Positions 25,607 to 33,690 of a DNA stretch of 40,280 nt are shown here, in pieces. Position numbers and translations under genes: made by a program. The stretch covers positions 1-40,280 of the forward strand of contig CAKSPH010000023.1 of assembly GCA_934481355.1 (NCBI GenBank), written 5' to 3'. The notes below the pieces were generated by a model. The model was not told where the DNA came from. It was given only the letters and a program-made list of their open reading frames with translations, and made no database searches. The DNA is from an uncultured Oscillospiraceae bacterium (GTDB lineage Bacteria; Bacillota; Clostridia; Oscillospirales; Ruminococcaceae). Each line of letters opens with the position of its first letter. Positions within the stretch are counted from its first letter, which is position 1.

Positions 25607-25639
25607 TTTGCATGACCCCCTTCAAAGATTACTGTTTTT

Positions 25640-25668
25640 ATTTTAGCATAAAACAGTGGATTTTTCAA
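25640..25668 (-). promoter_or_regulatory. Promoter of pilD
   Basis: On the minus strand TTGAAA (25663-25668), a 17-bp spacer and TAAAAT (25640-25645) lie 34 bases before the pilD start. Confidence 0.78.
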
Positions 25669-25788
25669 GGAGTTTTGAAAATAAACAGCAGCCCGGCATG
25701 ATCGTGTGAAAAAAGAAATAACCCCGCGTTGGCGCGGAAAACCGGCAGGGGGATCCTGTCCAATATCCTGAAAGGAAGAATGTGCGCA

Positions 25789-27495
25789 ATGGCTGGACCT
25801 ATTAAGAATGTGCCTATCGGTCAGATACTGGTCGAGAACGGATTTATCAACGAGAAGCAGCTTGCCGAAGCCCTCGAGAAGCAGAAGGCGAGCGGCGGAA
25901 AGATGCTCGGCGATGTAATGCTGGAAATGGGACTTGTTTCCGAAATGCAGCTTGCACAGGCGCTGTCCATAAGACTGAAAGTTCCGTTCGTTGACCTGTC
26001 CTCAGTGCAGATAAACAAGGACGCCGTTCTGAAGATACCCGAGCAGACCGCCCGCGACAAGACGGTAATCGCCTACGAGATCAACAACAACCGTCTGATG
26101 GTCGCTTCGAACGACCCTATAAATTTCTACATATTCGAGGAATTAAAGGTGCAGACCGGCATGGATATCGTGCCGCGCATATCCACCAAGACCCAGATAA
26201 TTGACGCTATCGGCAGATTCTACTCGCAGCAGACCGTTAACAAGGTTATGAACGAGCTTGACGCCGAGGCCGCCGACGCAGCACAGCTCAACCAGCAGGA
26301 TACACAGTCCGGTGAGCGTATCGACAACGCGCCTATCGTACGTCTGGTAAACACGATGGTTCAGACCGCGTTCAAGCTCAACGCTTCAGATATCCACATC
26401 GAGCCGTTCAAGACAAGGACGCGTATCCGTTTCCGTATAGACGGCGAGCTTGTGGAGCAGGAAGCCATGAAAGTCTCCATCGCGCTGCATAACTCCCTCA
26501 TCACGAGAATCAAGATACTCGGCGGTATGAACATCGCCGAGAAGAGAATACCGCTGGACGGCCGGTTCGGTATGACCATCGACGGCGTAAACCTCGACGT
26601 CCGTGTATCGACTATCCCGTGCGTTTACGGTGAGAAGTGCGTTATCCGACTGCTTTCCACCGCGGACGAAAAGACAAGAAAGATCACCGACCTCGGTATG
26701 ACCGACTATAACTACGAGATGTTCAAGCAGATAATCCGCTGCCCGAACGGAGTTATGCTGGTTACGGGACCTACCGGTTCAGGTAAGTCCACAACGCTTT
26801 ACGCGACCCTCGGCGAGCTTTCCAAGCCGAACGTAAACATCGTTACCGTAGAAGACCCTGTCGAGAAAAAGATCGACGGCGTAAACCAGTGCCAGATAAA
26901 CGCAAAGGCGGGCATGACCTTCGCGGCGGCGCTGCGTTCCATTCTGCGTCAGGACCCGGATATCATAATGGTCGGAGAGATCCGTGACGGCGAGACCGCC
27001 GACATCGCTATCCGTGCCGCTATCACGGGACACTTCGTGCTTTCCACACTGCATACCAACGACGCGGCTTCCACTATCGTCCGTCTGGTGGACATGGGCG
27101 TTGCGCCGTACATGGTCGCTTCCTCGCTGGTCGGAATCATCGCACAGCGACTTGTAAAGCTGCTGTGCAACGAGTGCAAGGAGACCATCACCCTTACAGA
27201 CCCCGCCGACCTCAGGCTTGTGAGCCAGGATAAGCCCGTGAAGATTTGCCAGGCGCACAAGGGCGGCTGCAAGCACTGCCGCGGCACCGGTTATTCCGGA
27301 CGTACCGCTATCCATGAGATAATCGTTACGACGAACGATATCAAGGAGCTCATCTCCCGCGGAGCCACCGCAGAGGAGATAGGCGCAAAGGCGACGGAAA
27401 ACGGCACCCTGCTCCTGCGCGACAACGTAACAAAGATGGTCCTCGCAGGACGCACAACCATGGACGAGCTGGTAAAGGCAACTTATACCGTTTAA
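25789..27495 (+). CDS. pilB: Type IV pilus assembly ATPase PilB/GspE
   Basis: The product is 568 residues from ATG at 25789, which has AAAGGAAG 12 bases upstream and the family start GPIKNVPIGQILVENGFI. Upstream starts at 25729 (TTG) or 25780 are less good. An MshEN-type N-terminal domain (1-150) is followed by the ATPase core with Walker A GPTGSGKSTT near residue 326, the Asp box EDPVE, Walker B RQDPDIIMVGEIRD and the His box LSTLHTNDA. A zinc site follows (CNEC near 459, CKHC near 493). PilB powers pilus extension. The MshEN domain in some homologues binds c-di-GMP; the key residues cannot be judged here. Confidence 0.97.
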   Translation: MAGPIKNVPIGQILVENGFINEKQLAEALEKQKASGGKMLGDVMLEMGLVSEMQLAQALSIRLKVPFVDLSSVQINKDAVLKIPEQTARDKTVIAYEINNNRLMVASNDPINFYIFEELKVQTGMDIVPRISTKTQIIDAIGRFYSQQTVNKVMNELDAEAADAAQLNQQDTQSGERIDNAPIVRLVNTMVQTAFKLNASDIHIEPFKTRTRIRFRIDGELVEQEAMKVSIALHNSLITRIKILGGMNIAEKRIPLDGRFGMTIDGVNLDVRVSTIPCVYGEKCVIRLLSTADEKTRKITDLGMTDYNYEMFKQIIRCPNGVMLVTGPTGSGKSTTLYATLGELSKPNVNIVTVEDPVEKKIDGVNQCQINAKAGMTFAAALRSILRQDPDIIMVGEIRDGETADIAIRAAITGHFVLSTLHTNDAASTIVRLVDMGVAPYMVASSLVGIIAQRLVKLLCNECKETITLTDPADLRLVSQDKPVKICQAHKGGCKHCRGTGYSGRTAIHEIIVTTNDIKELISRGATAEEIGAKATENGTLLLRDNVTKMVLAGRTTMDELVKATYTV

Positions 27496-27552
27496 TTTAC
27501 AGGATTTTACGGCAGGAATGCCGCCGGATTATATTTAAAGGAGCGTAATAAC

Positions 27553-28638
27553 GTGGAAGGTATGAACACCAACGTAATGGACATCAACAGGATTCTTGAC
27601 GAGGCGCGCGAGCTGGGCTGCTCGGACCTGCACTTCACTGCCGGTCTGCCGCCGGTCGTAAGACTGCACGGCTCCATCAGGAAGCTGAGCGGTTACCCCG
27701 ACTGCACCGAGCCCATTATCGTAAACATCATAAATCAGATAACCTCTATCAAGCATAAGTCCCAGATTTCCAAGGGACTGGACACCGACTTCTCGTATGT
27801 GTCCACCGCGGGATTCCGTCACAGAGTAAACGTATACCGCCAGAGAGGATATCACGCCGTTGCTATCCGACTGCTGAGAAACGATATACCGACCCTCGCC
27901 GACCTGTCCCTCCCGGCTACGCTGGGCGAATTTGCAATGGCTCCGCGCGGACTAGTGCTTGTTACGGGTCCTACCGGCTCCGGTAAGTCCACGACTCTTG
28001 CCGCCATGATAGACCACATCAACCGCTCCAAGAACTGCCACATAATCACAGTCGAGGACCCTATCGAGTATCTGCACACCCACAAGCAGTCCATGGTGAA
28101 CCAGCGTGAGATAGGACAGGATGTTGACAGCTTCGCAGGCTCCCTCCGTGCGGCTCTCCGTGAGGACCCGGACGTAATCCTCGTAGGTGAGATGCGTGAC
28201 TTTGAGACCATCAACGCGGCAGTAACCGCCGCAGAAACAGGTCACCTGGTATTCTCGACCTTGCATACCACCGGCGCGGCTGAAACCATCGACCGTATCA
28301 TCGACGTATATCCTCCGCACTCCCAGGGACAGATACGCTCACAGCTCGCGAACTCCGTTGTGGGAATCATCTCACAGACTCTCGTCCCCACCGCCGACGG
28401 CAAGGGGCGCTGCGCGGCTCTGGAGATACTCGCGGCGACCGACGCTATCCGCTCCATGATACGCGAGGGTAAGATATTCCAGATTCCGACAGCCATCGCA
28501 ACAGGTAAGAAGAACGGAATGTTCACGCTCGATCAGGATCTTGCAAGGCTCGTCAACATGGGCAAGATAACCAACGAGGTAGCCCTGACCCGCTGCCAGG
28601 ATCCGAACGAGTACAGAAGATATCTTACAATAAGATAA
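27553..28638 (+). CDS. pilT: Type IV pilus retraction ATPase PilT
   Basis: The product is 361 residues, a normal length. GTG at 27553 follows AAAGGAG. An N-terminal PAS-like domain (SDLHFTAGLPPVVRLHG) is followed by Walker A GPTGSGKSTT near residue 138, Asp box EDPIEYLH, Walker B REDPDVILVGEMRD and the His box GHLVFSTLHTTGA. There is no zinc site, unlike PilB. PilT depolymerises pili and gives twitching motility, adhesion control and DNA uptake. It lies 57 bases behind pilB and 17 ahead of the first pilin. Confidence 0.97.
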   Translation: MEGMNTNVMDINRILDEARELGCSDLHFTAGLPPVVRLHGSIRKLSGYPDCTEPIIVNIINQITSIKHKSQISKGLDTDFSYVSTAGFRHRVNVYRQRGYHAVAIRLLRNDIPTLADLSLPATLGEFAMAPRGLVLVTGPTGSGKSTTLAAMIDHINRSKNCHIITVEDPIEYLHTHKQSMVNQREIGQDVDSFAGSLRAALREDPDVILVGEMRDFETINAAVTAAETGHLVFSTLHTTGAAETIDRIIDVYPPHSQGQIRSQLANSVVGIISQTLVPTADGKGRCAALEILAATDAIRSMIREGKIFQIPTAIATGKKNGMFTLDQDLARLVNMGKITNEVALTRCQDPNEYRRYLTIR

Positions 28639-28655
28639 CAGGTTTTGGTAATCAT

Positions 28656-29264
28656 ATGGACAGAATGGTGAAGAACAAGGGCTTCACTATCGTGGAGCTT
28701 GTCGCGGTCATCGCAATAATCGGGCTTCTTGCCCTTATCCTTGTGCCGACCCTTATGGGAGCAGTCGCGGATTCCCGCATTGCCTCCGCCAACCAGTCGG
28801 CTAAGGAGATACGCGACCGGGCGCAGGAATTCCTCACGCTCATGGACACCAAGGATTCCCCGATGACGGGCGGCGAGGTAACGCTCCGTATCACCGCGCA
28901 GGGCGGCTGGTGGGAGCTCTCCGGCGGAAACGGCGGCGCAGACTGGCAGGACGGCACAAACCACTGGAATACGCAGGATAAGGTGCAGGCGCCTGCATAC
29001 GTCCCGATGAAAGGCAGCGAAATGCTGTCCTACATGGCAGATTCTCTGTTTAATATGTACGACGCGTATATCGAGGTGCACTGCTCAAACGGCAGGGTCA
29101 TCGGCGCTTCCGTCGTTCCCGGCGCGGGCAGCGCGGCGGAGCCCATGCCACAGCCGCAGGATTTCCTGAACGGCGCTTTCGGCTTCGGCGGTTCGACAAA
29201 GGCGGGAATGGTCGGAAACACGGCGGTGGGAACTTCCCCGGCGCTGGCGCTCGGCGAGGCGTAA
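28656..29264 (+). CDS. Type IV pilin (PilA-type), first copy
   Basis: The product is 202 residues. Prepilin leader MDRMVKNKG|FTIVEL, cut after Gly9, is followed by the helix VAVIAIIGLLALILVPTLMGAV. It is a close paralogue of the next pilin: both share the DSRI.SAN.SA..IRDR segment after the helix and a C-terminus TKAG..GN..VGT.PALALG. The mature domain is rich in Gly, Trp and Pro (WWELSGGNGGADW). The ribosome binding site is poor (GGTAAT), which suggests lower output than the second copy. Such tandem pilins are known from cellulose-adhering ruminococci (PilA1/PilA2); orthology is not tested here. Confidence 0.93.
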   Translation: MDRMVKNKGFTIVELVAVIAIIGLLALILVPTLMGAVADSRIASANQSAKEIRDRAQEFLTLMDTKDSPMTGGEVTLRITAQGGWWELSGGNGGADWQDGTNHWNTQDKVQAPAYVPMKGSEMLSYMADSLFNMYDAYIEVHCSNGRVIGASVVPGAGSAAEPMPQPQDFLNGAFGFGGSTKAGMVGNTAVGTSPALALGEA

Positions 29265-29393
29265 CGCAGGATTTGTGTAAACGTTTTGCAGAAATTACAA
29301 GGTTTTTTCACGCAATTTGCACAAAAGTAACTGACCTAAATAGATTATTATATACGAATTTGCCCCGCTAATTCAAAATTATTGAAAAAACGC

Positions 29394-29422
29394 TTGCATT
29401 TTTAAGGGCGATGGGATATAAT
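29394..29422 (+). promoter_or_regulatory. Promoter of the major pilin gene
   Basis: TTGCAT (29394-29399), a 17-bp spacer and TATAAT (29417-29422) are present. The leader of about 100 nt has a hairpin AGCCCC/GGGGTT near 29471-29485 and an A6-T8 run before the strong AGGAGGT site. The separate promoter and structured leader point to high, stable expression. Confidence 0.8.
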
Positions 29423-29528
29423 ATGATTACAGCAGGGGGACATAGCTCCTATGCAGTTCTGATATGGATATAGCCCCGCCGGGGTTATACATAAAAAATT
29501 TTTTTTCATTTCACAGGAGGTCTTTACA

Positions 29529-30224
29529 ATGATAAAGAAGCTTCAGGCTCTCAAGGCCAAGAAGGGCTTTACACTCGTAGAGCTCGTAGTAGTAATCGCT
29601 ATCATCGGCGTACTTGCTGCTATTCTCGTTCCTACCATGATGGGTGTTGTTCAGGATTCCAGAATCACATCCGCTAACACATCCGCTCAGCAGATCAGAG
29701 ACAGGACCACAGAGTTCTTCACAAAGATGGACGCTGCTAAGGCTTCTCTGACACTCTCCGCTGACGCAAAAATCGAGATCGGTATCACTGATGGTCAGTG
29801 GGAAATTCTCAAGTATACTGGTGCTGCTGGCACTAATGCTGACTGGCTTGATAATGCTTCGTTAACCAAGAAAGGTTCTACAAAGGGCCACTGGGAAACT
29901 GGCACAAAGGCTGACTCCAATGTAAAGGCAACAGACGGTATTAAGGGCAAGGACACTGCACTCCTTTCCTACCTCGCAGATTCCCTTTCTGATCTCAAGA
30001 ACTCCTACATCATCATCTATATCAGCAAGGCTGGTAAGGTAACAGGCGTTGTATCCGTTGATGGTGCTTCAACTGAGCCTGCTAGTGTAAAGCTTCCTAC
30101 TGCTGCTTCTTTCAGCGCAGGTATGGATTTATTTAACGATGGTTCTAAGGATTCCACCAAGGCTGGCGTTTGCGGCAACCTCGTTGTAGGTACTGCTCCT
30201 GCCCTCGCACTTGGCAACCCGTAA
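29529..30224 (+). CDS. Type IV pilin (PilA-type), probable major subunit
   Basis: The product is 231 residues. Prepilin leader MIKKLQALKAKKG|FTLVEL, cut after Gly13, is followed by VVVIAIIGVLAAILVPTMMGVVQ. The mature domain is Ser/Thr/Lys/Ala-rich, with one Cys near the C-terminus (AGVCGNLVVG). It has its own promoter, a near-consensus AGGAGGT site, and codon use that differs from its neighbours (many GCT, GGT and AAG codons, fewer GCC and CGC), as expected of a very highly expressed gene. These features mark it as the main fibre subunit. It is followed by a hairpin that may stabilise the message. Confidence 0.96.
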   Translation: MIKKLQALKAKKGFTLVELVVVIAIIGVLAAILVPTMMGVVQDSRITSANTSAQQIRDRTTEFFTKMDAAKASLTLSADAKIEIGITDGQWEILKYTGAAGTNADWLDNASLTKKGSTKGHWETGTKADSNVKATDGIKGKDTALLSYLADSLSDLKNSYIIIYISKAGKVTGVVSVDGASTEPASVKLPTAASFSAGMDLFNDGSKDSTKAGVCGNLVVGTAPALALGNP

Positions 30225-30263
30225 TCATCTGAACTTTAAGTTCTGATAATTGCACAAACAATG

Positions 30264-30300
30264 TTCCTCGGCGGCGTCAGCCGTCGGGGAATTAGTGCTA
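30264..30300 (+). terminator. Hairpin behind the major pilin gene
   Basis: A 12-bp stem (30264-30275 with 30280-30291, two G-T pairs) with a GTCA loop is followed by a short, weak T stretch. It is probably a partial terminator or 3' stabiliser that lets some transcription reach the next prepilin. Confidence 0.65.
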
Positions 30301-30380
30301 TTATTCAAGCGTTTATCCGACATCCGATATGCGTTTGAATAATGGCATTGCTCATAAATCCGGAAAGGCAGGATATCATA

Positions 30381-31154
30381 ATGATACAATACCTTCACAG
30401 ACTGAAAGGCAGAAAGGGCTTCACCATGGTGGAGCTTATCGTGGTTGTCGGCATAATCGCTATACTGATCACGGTCATCGGTGTGGGCTCCCTCGGCGGC
30501 GCCACCGAAAGAGAGCTTGCCGCCAAATCAAATGCAGAGGCTTTCTTTTCCGCGTGCCAGCTCACATTCACGCGGGCGCAGCTCACGGAGCGCTCCATCG
30601 TCACCTACGAAGCTGACAAGGTGCCGGTAATTTACTACAAGAACGGCAGGAACTCGCTGATGGACAGCGAGGGCTCAAACACTTCGCCGACCCCCGCGGC
30701 TTATCTCTTCCTTGAAGCAAAGTCCACGGAAAAGGGCTTCGAGGGACTGCACGTCAGCACATATTTTGATATCCTGATGTCCAGGCCGGACAGCTATTCC
30801 GATATGACGGCTCTGGAAACCTATCTCATGAGGAACCTCCAGGAATACATGGCGGACAGCTACGACGGATATTTCTATGCGATGATAGACAGCAATTTCA
30901 AGGTGCTCATCACTCATTTCACCGAGGCAAGGCTGCCCATGTACACCGCCGGTGAGGCTACCTCGGAGTTCGTTGACGATATGCTGGTCGTTGACGGAAA
31001 GGTCAAGGGTTCTCACACGATTATCGGCGCCTGCGCGGATCAGGACGTCTATAACATGGCTGATTCCACAAAATATGTGTTCAGCATTCCCGCGGCTTCC
31101 GATAATGTGAACAGGGTAAAATACTACAAGAATTACGTTGAAACTGCCCCGTAA
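30381..31154 (+). CDS. Prepilin-like protein, last gene of the pilus locus
   Basis: The product is 257 residues from ATG at 30381, with AAAGGCAGGA upstream; the frame is open to 30342 without a binding site. Leader MIQYLHRLKGRKG|FTMVEL, cut after Gly13, is followed by the helix IVVVGIIAILITVIGVGSLGG. The mature part (about 225 residues) has many Tyr and acidic residues and one Cys pair (FSACQ; GACADQ). I cannot name the family; by size it is a minor pilin. It ends 15 bases before a strong terminator that closes the locus. Confidence 0.93.
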   Translation: MIQYLHRLKGRKGFTMVELIVVVGIIAILITVIGVGSLGGATERELAAKSNAEAFFSACQLTFTRAQLTERSIVTYEADKVPVIYYKNGRNSLMDSEGSNTSPTPAAYLFLEAKSTEKGFEGLHVSTYFDILMSRPDSYSDMTALETYLMRNLQEYMADSYDGYFYAMIDSNFKVLITHFTEARLPMYTAGEATSEFVDDMLVVDGKVKGSHTIIGACADQDVYNMADSTKYVFSIPAASDNVNRVKYYKNYVETAP

Positions 31155-31168
31155 GGATGAAAATCTCC

Positions 31169-31207
31169 GCCGCCCCGAAAAATCGGGGCGGTTTTTCGTT
31201 TTTTTCT
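31169..31207 (+). terminator. Strong intrinsic terminator closing the pilus locus
   Basis: The perfect 9-bp stem CCGCCCCGA/TCGGGGCGG (31170-31178, 31183-31191) with an AAAA loop is followed by TTTTTCGTTTTTTT. Confidence 0.96.
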
Positions 31208-31217
31208 GCGAAAATGC

Positions 31218-31245
31218 TAAAGTTTCCGCATGGTTCTGCCGATAT
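31218..31245 (+). promoter_or_regulatory. Sigma-28 (SigD/FliA) promoter of the late flagellar operon
   Basis: TAAAGTTT (31218-31225), 12 bases and GCCGATAT (31238-31245) match the flagellar sigma-28 consensus TAAAGTTT-N11-GCCGATAA closely. It lies 66 bases before flgM, whose product inhibits this sigma factor. Confidence 0.88.
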
Positions 31246-31310
31246 AATGAGTAGGCGAACAGGCGTATCATGCCTTTCGCAGGATAAAACAGGCAAAGGA
31301 GGCAGGTTTT

Positions 31311-31574
31311 ATGGAAATAAAAAGAATAAACGGGGTACTGTCCGCCTATAAGACAACGAGAAAAAGCGCTGCGCCAAGGGCAGAAGCTGCTTCCACCGTC
31401 AGGAACACAGACAGGGTGGAGTTCGGGTTCGATACCGCGCTCCAGGCTGCAAAGAGGGGGATAGCGGCGGCGGTTCAGGCTGACGCGACTCCGCAGGAGC
31501 TGAACGAGGCAAGGGGCGCTCTTGATACCGGCGTGGACGCGAACGAGCTTGCTTCCTACATCATATTCGGGTGA
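31311..31574 (+). CDS. flgM: Anti-sigma-28 factor FlgM
   Basis: The product is 87 residues. FlgM holds sigma-28 inactive until the hook is complete and FlgM is exported. The N-terminal half is polar and probably unfolded. The C-terminal half DRVEFGFDTALQAAKRGIAAAV..LNEARGALDTGVDANELASYII follows the family pattern of two sigma-binding helices ending in G.Y/V....LA..I. AAAGGAGGCAG precedes ATG. It is the first gene behind the sigma-28 promoter, giving a negative feedback loop, with the FlgN-type chaperone four bases downstream. Confidence 0.88.
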   Translation: MEIKRINGVLSAYKTTRKSAAPRAEAASTVRNTDRVEFGFDTALQAAKRGIAAAVQADATPQELNEARGALDTGVDANELASYIIFG

Positions 31575-31578
31575 CATC

Positions 31579-32058
31579 ATGGACGAGAGAACGGCTCAGG
31601 CAGTCACAAAATGCCTTGAAATAGACTGCGATTTCTACCGGGAGCTTTACAAGTTCCTGATGAAAAAGCACACAAAGATACTTGCCGACGACATAGACTG
31701 GCTCACGGAGTCACTCAATAAGGAGCAGGCTTTCGTGATGAAGAGCCAGTCGCTGGAAACCAAGCGGCAGGCGCTCTTCCAGGGGCTCGGGATAGCCGAC
31801 AGAAAGCTGTCCGAGATGATGGACGAGGTTCCGGAGGGCTACCGGGCGAAGCTCACGCTGCTGTCAAAGCAGATAGGCGACCTTGTGGACGATATCCGGG
31901 AGATAAACGAACAGACGAACGAGGTTGTCAGGCGGAAGCTCGACAATCAGTCGGATTTCGTCAGGCGCGCGGGGATATTCAATAAGCCCGAGACCTACGA
32001 CAAGAACGCGTCCAAGGTCACGAGAGGCAGCTCCGCAAAGGCATTCAGAGAGGTTTAG
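31579..32058 (+). CDS. flgN: FlgN-type export chaperone for FlgK and FlgL
   Basis: The product is 159 residues from ATG at 31579 (GGGTGAC upstream, partly within the flgM end). It is nearly all helical, with a long coiled coil (about 10-130) typical of FlgN: FYRELYKFLMKKHTKILADDIDWL, EKEQ-like core and LLSKQIGDLVDDIREINEQT. FlgN keeps hook-associated proteins unfolded and brings them to the flagellar export gate. Position between flgM and flgK is the usual one. Confidence 0.9.
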   Translation: MDERTAQAVTKCLEIDCDFYRELYKFLMKKHTKILADDIDWLTESLNKEQAFVMKSQSLETKRQALFQGLGIADRKLSEMMDEVPEGYRAKLTLLSKQIGDLVDDIREINEQTNEVVRRKLDNQSDFVRRAGIFNKPETYDKNASKVTRGSSAKAFREV

Positions 32059-32069
32059 GAGGAAAATAT

Positions 32070-33677
32070 ATGCGCCCTACTTTTTTGGGATTTGAAACAC
32101 AGAAGCGCACGATCCAGGTGGCACAGAAGCACCTTGATATCGCAGGCAACAATATTTCCAACATCAACACTGTCGGATACACAAGACAGCGCGTCGATGT
32201 GTACTCCATGTACGTCAGCGGAAACCAGAGCCTCCGCTGGTCGAGTTCCACCAATAACCTCTCGCTTACCGGTCAGGGCGTGAACGCCTACGGCGTGAGC
32301 CAGCTCCGCGACCAGTACATCGACAAGAGATACCGCGAGAACACGGGCATCGAGGCTGAGACCGAAAAGACCACGAATATCCTTGCAGACATCGAGGACG
32401 TTCTCGATAATATCGACACGGACGGACTTCAGCACTACACCGAGCAGTACTTCAAGGCGCTCCAGGATTACTCCGTTGAGCGCCCGGACGCCGCCGAGGT
32501 CGCTACCATCGCGACAAACTCCGCGGTGAACCTGTGCAGGCTGCTGAACGATTACAGCACCAAGCTCAACGAGACCGAGCAGACCTACGTCAGCGAGCTG
32601 GAGGACACCGTGGGCTACGTCAACAACCTGCTGTCCGAGATGAACAAGCTCAACGACAGGATAGCGCGCGAGCTCATAAACTACCCCGATGAATACGGTC
32701 CGAACGAGCTTTACGACCAGCTCAACAACTATATTGACGAGCTCGCGAATTACGGCGATATTTCGATCTCGCAGAACTCCAACGGAACTTTCTCCGTCAA
32801 GATGGCGGGAGTTCAGGTGGTTGACGGCGAGAACTTCAAGATAAATACGCTTGTCCTCGGCGATTACAAGGAGAACGGTCAGGCGTTCCTTGACTTTGAG
32901 AGCGGCGAGGAGGTAAACCTCCACTCCGGTATTCTCAGATCCTACATAAATATGCTCAACGGAAACGGCGTTTACGCCACCGGCAGACAGAACGGCTCCT
33001 ACGGTATCGCGTATTTCAAGAGCGCGATAGACGAGTTCGCGAGAACGCTTGCCAACACGTTCAACTCAGCGAACGGCGCGGACGAGGATCCCACAAGGCA
33101 GATGTTCGTCGGCTATCCCGCCGGCGGAAAGGATCCGACCCGCGATGAAAACGGCGACGGCGTTATGGACGGCACCTATTCCGAGGTAGTCATCACGGCT
33201 GGTAATATCCACGTTTCGACTATCTGGAAAGAGAACCCGACAATGATCGGTATGTCCAAGAAAACGGACGAGACCACGGGTAAGTCCATTTACGGCTATG
33301 ATGAAGTCACCGGCGAGGACGGAACGGTCAACCTCCAGAACAAGAACGTGCTGTATCTGCTGTCCAAGTTTGAGGACGAGAACCTGAGATTCGGCAACGA
33401 GAACGACTTCCGCGGGGATATGTACCAGTATATCTCGTTCCTGAGCGACAGACTCGCGGAGACCATAAGCTATGAAACCAGCCGCTACGAAACCGCCAAG
33501 ACCACCGTCAACACCCTGCTTGACGCCCGGGACGAGGTCTCCGGCGTGCAGATGGACGAGGAGGGCATAAATATGCTGAACTACCAGAAGTGGTACAGCG
33601 CCTCCTCCAGAATGCTGACAACGATGGACGATGCGCTGGATAAGCTGATAAACGGCACCGGCAGAGTCGGTCTGTAA
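32070..33677 (+). CDS. flgK: Flagellar hook-associated protein 1
   Basis: The product is 535 residues. The N-terminus RPTFLGFETQKRTIQVAQKHLDIAGNNISNINTVGYTRQRVDV has the rod-hook signature NNISNxNTxGYxRQ. The C-terminus (DEEGINMLNYQKWYSASSRMLTTMDDALDKLING) has the conserved LxxYQxxYxASxRxxxTxxxxxxxLI motif. FlgK is the first junction ring between hook and filament. AGGAGGAAAA lies before ATG, 11 bases behind flgN. Confidence 0.98.
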   Translation: MRPTFLGFETQKRTIQVAQKHLDIAGNNISNINTVGYTRQRVDVYSMYVSGNQSLRWSSSTNNLSLTGQGVNAYGVSQLRDQYIDKRYRENTGIEAETEKTTNILADIEDVLDNIDTDGLQHYTEQYFKALQDYSVERPDAAEVATIATNSAVNLCRLLNDYSTKLNETEQTYVSELEDTVGYVNNLLSEMNKLNDRIARELINYPDEYGPNELYDQLNNYIDELANYGDISISQNSNGTFSVKMAGVQVVDGENFKINTLVLGDYKENGQAFLDFESGEEVNLHSGILRSYINMLNGNGVYATGRQNGSYGIAYFKSAIDEFARTLANTFNSANGADEDPTRQMFVGYPAGGKDPTRDENGDGVMDGTYSEVVITAGNIHVSTIWKENPTMIGMSKKTDETTGKSIYGYDEVTGEDGTVNLQNKNVLYLLSKFEDENLRFGNENDFRGDMYQYISFLSDRLAETISYETSRYETAKTTVNTLLDARDEVSGVQMDEEGINMLNYQKWYSASSRMLTTMDDALDKLINGTGRVGL

Positions 33678-33690
33678 GGAGGTACACTGA

